Assembly: GCA_001771615.1 (NCBI GenBank)
Contig: MEUF01000030.1
Coordinates: 5,485-15,312 of the forward strand
From: a candidate division WOR-1 bacterium RIFOXYB2_FULL_48_7
Lineage (GTDB): Bacteria > Margulisbacteria > WOR-1 > O2-12-FULL-45-9 > XYB2-FULL-48-7
Direction: 5' to 3'
Length of the DNA stretch: 9,828 nt
Of this stretch, positions 6,249-9,828 are shown in pieces. Numbering within the stretch: position 1 is the stretch's first letter; the number at the start of each line of letters is the position of its first letter. Below the pieces are notes generated by a model. It ran no database searches. It was not told where the DNA came from and saw nothing but the letters and a program-made list of their open reading frames with translations. The position numbers and the translations under genes were made by a program.

Positions 6249-6650
6249 TTATCCAACCTTTTGTGAAACTGCCTTCTGCAATTGGGCCGCCTTCATTGCC
6301 GTGTCAGTCAACTGACCGGTGAATACTGCCTGCTGCGAAGTAGCGGTTGAAATCTGCAGCATCGTGCCGGGAAGTGTGGCGTCTTTTGGATCCATATTAT
6401 ATCCATTACCACCTGTCGAATGCCCAACTTGGAATGATTGCCCACCGATTTCGTAACCATATTTATCCCCGTTATGAGTCCCACTCCCTTCGATCCAGTT
6501 GCCGGTCCATTCCGTCGCGTTACCCTTATAGCCATCGTGGGTACCATCCAATACACCGTCAGAAATATCCGACATCATATTACACAATGCTTGATATTCA
6601 CTATCCAACGTCTGGGCTACATCTGAAACTGCCTGTGCTTGTGTTGCCAT
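6249..6650 (-). CDS. Paralogue C: 133-aa putative filament subunit with longest variable centre
   Basis: The start has an AAGGAG ribosome binding site and follows the 72-aa gene by 61 nt with no sigma-28-like site between them. It therefore probably belongs to the P5 operon rather than standing alone like A and B. The N-terminal 33 residues differ from A and B at several positions (for example Asn17 to Ser, Gln21 to Ala, Asp24 to Asn, Ala27 to Ser). The last 44 residues are identical to A and B. The centre is 12 residues longer, rich in Gly, Asn, Thr and Trp (EWTGNWIEGSGTHNGD), and keeps YGYEIGGQ. It may be the founding copy, since A and B look like promoter-gene-terminator duplicates derived from it. 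Function is inferred as for paralogue A. Confidence 0.88.
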   Translation of the reverse strand: MATQAQAVSDVAQTLDSEYQALCNMMSDISDGVLDGTHDGYKGNATEWTGNWIEGSGTHNGDKYGYEIGGQSFQVGHSTGGNGYNMDPKDATLPGTMLQISTATSQQAVFTGQLTDTAMKAAQLQKAVSQKVG

Positions 6651-6684
6651 ACCTTTTCATCTCCTTATTTCCGAAAATTCCCAT

Positions 6685-6703
6685 CCCGGCTGTCGAGACC
6701 GGG
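6685..6703 (-). promoter_or_regulatory. Leader hairpin of paralogue C with conserved loop
   Basis: CCCGG and CCGGG pair around the same 9-nt loop (UCUCGACAG) seen upstream of paralogue B, while the stem sequence is different. Conserving the loop while changing both stem strands suggests an RNA structure rather than chance. It lies about 35-53 nt upstream of the paralogue C start codon. Confidence 0.4.
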
Positions 6704-6711
6704 GAAGAGAG

Positions 6712-6930
6712 CTAAACAAGGGCTGTCGTTACCATCCCGGGACCTGTCCCGCCAATATCAACAAGTGCTTTTTTAACTGCGTCAATGTCATAATCTGCCC
6801 CAGTCTTGGCCTCCAAGGCCATGTGGACCTTGTCAGCCAGGTTATCCAAAGAAATTGCTCCGCCACCAAATCCGCCATTCCCGTCAGGACGCTTTATCGT
6901 ATTGGTAATATTAGCCCTGTCCAATCCCAT
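6712..6930 (-). CDS. 72-aa glycine-rich small protein, unknown
   Basis: The start is 1 nt past the stop of the 97-aa gene, so the two are translationally coupled; a GGGA element lies about 12 nt upstream. A short N-terminus (MGLDRANITNTIKRPD) leads into a glycine run (GNGGFGGG, 17-24). A helical segment (27-58) and a second glycine-containing tail ending in MVTTALV follow. There is no membrane segment or signal peptide. It lies immediately upstream of paralogue C, so it may act with it, for instance as a cap, minor subunit or chaperone. No family was recognised. Confidence 0.7.
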   Translation of the reverse strand: MGLDRANITNTIKRPDGNGGFGGGAISLDNLADKVHMALEAKTGADYDIDAVKKALVDIGGTGPGMVTTALV

Positions 6931-6931
6931 A

Positions 6932-7225
6932 TTATTTACTGTCCCTTTTTAACTGCTCTACGATCTTCTCAATTTCAGCCATGGCGTCATCCAGTGTCCG
7001 GTATTTAAAACCTTTGTCAGGAAGCTTTTCTTCCTTGAGCATGAATTCGAACTCTTTTCCCTGTCCGGCATAGACCGCTTGAGTTTGTGAAGGGGGCTGT
7101 TTTTGGGCCACAGCCAGGTCGACAAGACTGTTGAGGAAATTATTATTGTTGGAAAAAGTATCTGCAGAGCGCGCTTGGTCGCTCTGGGTTAAGCTGGCGA
7201 TAGTAGATAGTCTGGCTATTTCCAT
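6932..7225 (-). CDS. 97-aa protein, first gene of the P5 operon, unknown
   Basis: An AAGGGAG ribosome binding site lies about 5 nt upstream of the ATG, and P5 gives a very short leader. The N-terminal third is polar (Ser/Thr/Gln, then an Asn run NNNNF at 26-30), a helix and a Pro/Gln linker follow, and the C-terminus is a charged helix (AMAEIEKIVEQLKRD). Absence of a signal peptide and the polar N-terminus would fit type III export but do not prove it. Its position heading the operon with the 72-aa gene and paralogue C suggests a role in the same structure. Confidence 0.72.
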   Translation of the reverse strand: MEIARLSTIASLTQSDQARSADTFSNNNNFLNSLVDLAVAQKQPPSQTQAVYAGQGKEFEFMLKEEKLPDKGFKYRTLDDAMAEIEKIVEQLKRDSK

Positions 7226-7246
7226 TATTCTCCCTTTCCAGCTATT

Positions 7247-7274
7247 TAATCGGGAGAACCCGGGAAAAACTTGC
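7247..7274 (-). promoter_or_regulatory. Sigma-28-like promoter P5
   Basis: On the minus strand it reads GCAAGTTTT (CAAGTTTT at 7266-7273), an 11-nt spacer, and CCCGATTA at 7247-7254. It is placed about 20 nt upstream of the 97-aa gene and just after the stop of the acyltransferase gene. No terminator separates the two, so the operon may also receive read-through from upstream. Confidence 0.62.
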
Positions 7275-7279
7275 GTCGG

Positions 7280-8011
7280 CTAGCTAAAGTAGAGGGAAAG
7301 CATGGCTTTTTGGAGCTGGTCGGTGGCAAGCTCTGCCGGCAGCGCAGGGTCAAGAGCCATTGGGGAACCAATAGTTAAGGTGATTTTCCCTGGGTAAAGG
7401 ATAAAACGCATTTTTGGTAAAATAGTTTCCGTCCCGCGGATGGCCATGGGAATAATTTTCACCCCGGTCAGTTGGACTACCCGGGCAGTCCAAGTACGAA
7501 AGCGCGCCATGACCTCGCCCGGTTCTTTTTTCCTCTGCCCTTCAGGAAAAACAAGTAAAATATCGCCCTTTTTTATCGCCCCGATAATTTCCGCTCCGCT
7601 CCCGATGATAGAAATACGGCGCCGTTTTTCCGGTCGTTCTCCCAGCGGGATATAGCCCATTTTCCTAACCAAAAATCGGATCAATGGCGCTTGAAAAAAG
7701 GTATAAGCAATAACATAACGAAAACGAAACGGCACAACCACATAATAAACCAGAAAATCGATAAAGCCAGGGTGGTTAACAGCTAAAATACTTCCATCAG
7801 CAGAAGAAAGATATTCCTTTCCCCGGACTTCGACCCTTACCCCGGCAATTAACAGCAAAATTCTGGCAAAAAATCTGGTGACCTGAAAATAAAGGTTATT
7901 TAGGTTATAAGGGAGCCAGGCAGTAATGGTCATTAAAATCAGCAATAAAACCCCGGTCAAAAACAGGGCGGCATAAAATAACAGCGTGTGAATTAGGTGT
8001 AATATTTTCAT
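7280..8011 (-). CDS. plsC: PlsC-like 1-acyl-glycerol-3-phosphate acyltransferase family protein
   Basis: The 243-residue protein carries the hallmarks of the LPLAT/PlsC family. Motif I is NHPGFID at 79-85 (the HX4D catalytic pair, His80 and Asp85), the FPEGQR motif lies at 155-160, and a VKIIPMAIRGTE block at 184-195 matches motif IV. One hydrophobic N-terminal segment (about 10-33) would anchor it in the inner membrane with the active site on the cytoplasmic side. Family members move an acyl chain from acyl-ACP or acyl-CoA to lysophosphatidate or a related acceptor in phospholipid synthesis. The ATG follows the TAG of the nucleotidyltransferase with no gap, so the two are co-translated. The exact acceptor is uncertain because many PlsC-like paralogues act on other lipids. 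Confidence 0.9.
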   Translation of the reverse strand: MKILHLIHTLLFYAALFLTGVLLLILMTITAWLPYNLNNLYFQVTRFFARILLLIAGVRVEVRGKEYLSSADGSILAVNHPGFIDFLVYYVVVPFRFRYVIAYTFFQAPLIRFLVRKMGYIPLGERPEKRRRISIIGSGAEIIGAIKKGDILLVFPEGQRKKEPGEVMARFRTWTARVVQLTGVKIIPMAIRGTETILPKMRFILYPGKITLTIGSPMALDPALPAELATDQLQKAMLSLYFS

Positions 8012-9109
8012 CTAAAAAATCGAATCCGGTACCAGCCTGGTCGCCGCCGGCAAAGATTCTCCCTGCCTGATAACACATCTATTCCCAACCACCGAACCGC
8101 TCGACAAACGGGCCCCTTTGCCGACATAAGAAAAGCTCCCGATTACCGAACCCTGGATACTGGCAGCCGAGGATATTTTTACATCCGACCAGATCACTGA
8201 CCCCTGAATATTAGCCCCGGCTTCGATCACGCATTTATCGCCGATCACGCAATCTTTGATATAAACATCTTTTCCGACAGTACAACGGTCGCCAATGATC
8301 ACCGAACCATCGAAACGAGCCGAAGGGTCTATCCTTTCCCGATCACCAACCCAGGTGGCGGCAGCATGCTTTTTGCCCGGAATATGTATCTGGACTAACC
8401 CCTTCATGGCGTCATAATTAGATTCAATATATTTTTCCAACCCGCCAACATCGCTCCAGTACTCCACCATCTGATAGCCGTAAATTGGGGCCTGTTTTTC
8501 GACCAGCAGGGGAAATAGTTGTTTGCCAAAATCATAAAACCCATCAGGAATCATTTTAAGGATTTCCGGGTCAAAAATATATATTCCGGTATTGGCCAGA
8601 TCACTTAAGGCAACCTCGGGAGAAGGCTTTTCCTGGAAACCGGTGATACGGCCGTCTGCCGCCTGGATCACCACGCCATATTCCCGCACATCAACCACCT
8701 TGGTCAGGGCGACCGTGACCAAAGCCCCTTTATTTCGGTGATATTCCAGCATCCTGGTCAGGTTAATATCTGTCAGGGCATCAGAAGAAAGGACGATAAA
8801 TGTTTCATTAATATCCGCGATATCCAGGGCCATTCGCCTGACCCCACCAGCCGTGCCCAGCAGCGTTTCCTCAAAAGAATATTGCAAATTGACGCCAAAG
8901 GCATCGCCGTCACCAAAATAATTTTCGATTTGCTCCGGAAAATAGTGGATATTGGCTACGATCTCATTGAAACCGTGGCGTTTGAGCAGCTCAAGGTTGT
9001 GCTGCATAGTAGGATAATTGACAATTGGGACCATCGGCTTGGGGACCGCCAGAGTCAACGGCTCCAGCCTTGTCCCGTAGCCCGCGGCTAGAATAAGAGC
9101 CTTACTCAT
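8012..9109 (-). CDS. Sugar-1-phosphate nucleotidyltransferase with left-handed beta-helix tail
   Basis: The 365-aa protein has an N-terminal nucleotidyltransferase fold (1-235): GTRLEPLT at 12-19, PKP at 23-25, LGTAGGV at 84-90, SSDAL at 108-112 (metal-binding Asp110), FQEKP at 158-162 and YWSDVG at 217-222 with a second metal-binding Asp. Residues 255-345 hold hexapeptide repeats of a left-handed beta helix (IIGDRCTVG, CVIGDKCVIEAGANI, SVVGNRCVI). The family makes NDP-sugars such as GDP-mannose or dTDP/UDP-glucose from sugar-1-phosphate for cell-surface polysaccharides; the exact substrate cannot be read here. The start codon overlaps the transposase stop (ATGA) and has no visible Shine-Dalgarno sequence, since a REP hairpin occupies the upstream DNA. 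Translation may rely on coupling or a leaderless mechanism. Confidence 0.92.
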   Translation of the reverse strand: MSKALILAAGYGTRLEPLTLAVPKPMVPIVNYPTMQHNLELLKRHGFNEIVANIHYFPEQIENYFGDGDAFGVNLQYSFEETLLGTAGGVRRMALDIADINETFIVLSSDALTDINLTRMLEYHRNKGALVTVALTKVVDVREYGVVIQAADGRITGFQEKPSPEVALSDLANTGIYIFDPEILKMIPDGFYDFGKQLFPLLVEKQAPIYGYQMVEYWSDVGGLEKYIESNYDAMKGLVQIHIPGKKHAAATWVGDRERIDPSARFDGSVIIGDRCTVGKDVYIKDCVIGDKCVIEAGANIQGSVIWSDVKISSAASIQGSVIGSFSYVGKGARLSSGSVVGNRCVIRQGESLPAATRLVPDSIF

Positions 9110-9639
9110 ATGGTGGCAAGCCTGCGACTAAACGTCGCGGCTTCCCCCGTCTCCCCATCTTTGATCGGAAGCCTGCGACTAAACGTCGCGGCTTCCCCCG
9201 TCTCCCCATCTTTGATCGGAAGCCTGCGACTAAACGTCGCGGCTTCCTTAACATTAAAAAACCTCTTATCTTCGCCATTTATCGTTTGATTGTTAATATA
9301 CTTCACAACTTGAGCTAATTGATCATTGTCTTTAATTTCATAAGCTCTGTAACCCCGCCCCCATAATTTCCTATGAAAAAGTCTGTTCGAAGGAAATTCA
9401 TTAAAAATTAATCTTGAACTGCCGCCTTTAAGAGATTTCATTATATATTCATTTCGATCATTTTCTTTCTTTTCAATAAGTAAATGCACATGATCCATAA
9501 GAATGCTATTGGCCAGCAGATTAAAGCCCTTTTCTAAACATATTTCCGCAAATATTTCTGACAAGCGCTTAGCTATATCCTTTTCCAATACTGGCCGCCT
9601 ATTATACGTACTAAATACGTAGTGAAAATACTTACTCAT
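9106..9639 (-). CDS. IS200-like Y1 (REP-associated) transposase with REP-encoded C-terminal repeats
   Basis: I place the start at the ATG at 9639 (MSKYFHYVFSTYNRRPVL); an in-frame GTG at 9648 is possible and neither has a clear ribosome binding site. Numbered from the GTG, the HUH motif is HVH at 53-55 within MDHVHLLI, LWGRGY is at 96-100, and Tyr117 in VVKYINNQ is the candidate nucleophile. These are hallmarks of the Y1 single-strand transposase family, which cuts and joins DNA at hairpins through a 5'-phosphotyrosine. The real domain ends near residue 133. Residues 135-180 are translated REP DNA, giving copies of the 17-aa unit EAATFSRRLPIKDGETG. The flanking REP arrays support a REP-associated (RAYT) role. 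The gene ends in a 4-bp overlap with the next start codon. The catalytic residues look intact, so the enzyme may be active. Confidence 0.88.
   Translation of the reverse strand: MSKYFHYVFSTYNRRPVLEKDIAKRLSEIFAEICLEKGFNLLANSILMDHVHLLIEKKENDRNEYIMKSLKGGSSRLIFNEFPSNRLFHRKLWGRGYRAYEIKDNDQLAQVVKYINNQTINGEDKRFFNVKEAATFSRRLPIKDGETGEAATFSRRLPIKDGETGEAATFSRRLATI
9116..9247. repeat. Tandem array of three REP type A hairpins (period 51 bp)
   Basis: Copies are at 9116-9145, 9167-9196 and 9218-9247, separated by identical 21-bp spacers. Each 30-bp copy has an outer arm GGAAGCC, a bulged T, an inner arm GCGAC, loop TAAAC, then GTCGC and GGCTTCC, giving a 12-bp imperfect stem. The 9116 copy has one mismatch (GCAAGCC). 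The 51-bp period equals 17 codons, so the array stays open in the transposase frame. The last copy in the transcription direction lies 6 bp upstream of the nucleotidyltransferase start codon. Confidence 0.9.
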
Positions 9640-9650
9640 GATTATCACTT

Positions 9651-9828
9651 GGAAGCCTGCGACTAAACGTCGCGGCTTCCTAACCCTTCATCAAATCACC
9701 AAGGAAACCGCGAAGTTTATTCGCTGGTTTCCGTCTCTCTTCTTGGAAGCCTGCGACTAAACGTCGCGGCTTCCTAACCCTTCATCAAATCACCAAGGAA
9801 ACCGCGAAGTTTATTCGCTGGTTTCCGT
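9651..9828. repeat. BIME-like array of alternating REP A and inverted B hairpins (period 94 bp), cut by window end
   Basis: Type A copies are at 9651-9680 and 9745-9774; type B copies are at 9703-9732 and 9797-9826. The A-spacer-B-spacer unit repeats at 94 bp with identical 22-bp spacers between A and B. Read on the opposite strand, B has outer arm GGAAACC, bulged A, inner arm GCGAA, loop TAAAC, then TTCGC and GGTTTCC, so B is a type A hairpin with paired substitutions. No gene is seen here. The array lies just upstream of the transposase start and probably continues beyond the window. Confidence 0.88.

Noticed and set aside
5223..6650. Calling the paralogues flagellins or definite SctF needle proteins
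   Set aside because: They are far shorter than flagellins and lack flagellin terminal motifs. The similarity to needle/rod C-terminal helices is only in pattern and length, so a firm family name is not justified.
9116..9828. CRISPR array, because of regularly spaced 30-bp repeats
   Set aside because: The spacers are identical rather than unique, repeats A and B alternate in orientation, each is a long hairpin, and a Y1 transposase adjoins; this is a REP/BIME array.

Overview
All recognisable genes in this window lie on the minus strand, so transcription runs from high to low coordinates. The moderate GC content, the many AGGAGG-type ribosome binding sites, a PlsC-type lipid acyltransferase, an NDP-sugar pyrophosphorylase-like enzyme and a Y1 transposase with REP palindromes all indicate a bacterium, probably with a Gram-negative type envelope and from a poorly sampled lineage. 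The phylum cannot be named from the sequence.

The right end (about 9106-9828) holds a REP-associated, IS200-like Y1 transposase flanked by two arrays of 30-bp REP hairpins. The arrays contain two hairpin types, A and B, that lie in opposite orientation and differ by compensatory changes. One array runs in frame through the 3' end of the transposase gene. The transposase stop overlaps the start of a sugar-phosphate nucleotidyltransferase (8012-9109), which is followed with no gap by a PlsC-like acyltransferase (7280-8011).

From about 7274 down to the left end lies a cluster of proteins I cannot assign to known families by eye. None has an evident signal peptide or a convincing membrane segment. 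Operon I (promoter P5) encodes a 97-aa protein, a 72-aa protein and paralogue C of a short helical family. Paralogues B and A are single-gene units, each with its own promoter (P4, P3) and terminator. Operon II (promoter P2) encodes a 112-aa protein that resembles the paralogues near its C-terminus, then proteins of 629, 73, 249, 58 and 528 aa with gaps of 0-21 nt. A fifth promoter, P1, precedes a gene that leaves the window at base 1.

The five promoters share CAAGTTTT, exactly 11 nt, then a CCCGATAA-like box. This closely resembles the sigma-28 (FliA/SigD) consensus used for flagellar and some type III secretion genes, and it ties the cluster into one regulon. The three paralogues (121, 121 and 133 aa) have almost invariant N-terminal segments, an identical 44-residue C-terminus and an unrelated glycine/aromatic-rich centre. 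This is the layout expected of a filament subunit with a conserved core and a variable exposed loop. My working hypothesis, which is inference only, is an undescribed sigma-28-controlled surface filament or type-III-secretion-like apparatus, with several needle/rod-like subunits and a set of soluble, coiled-coil accessory or secreted proteins.
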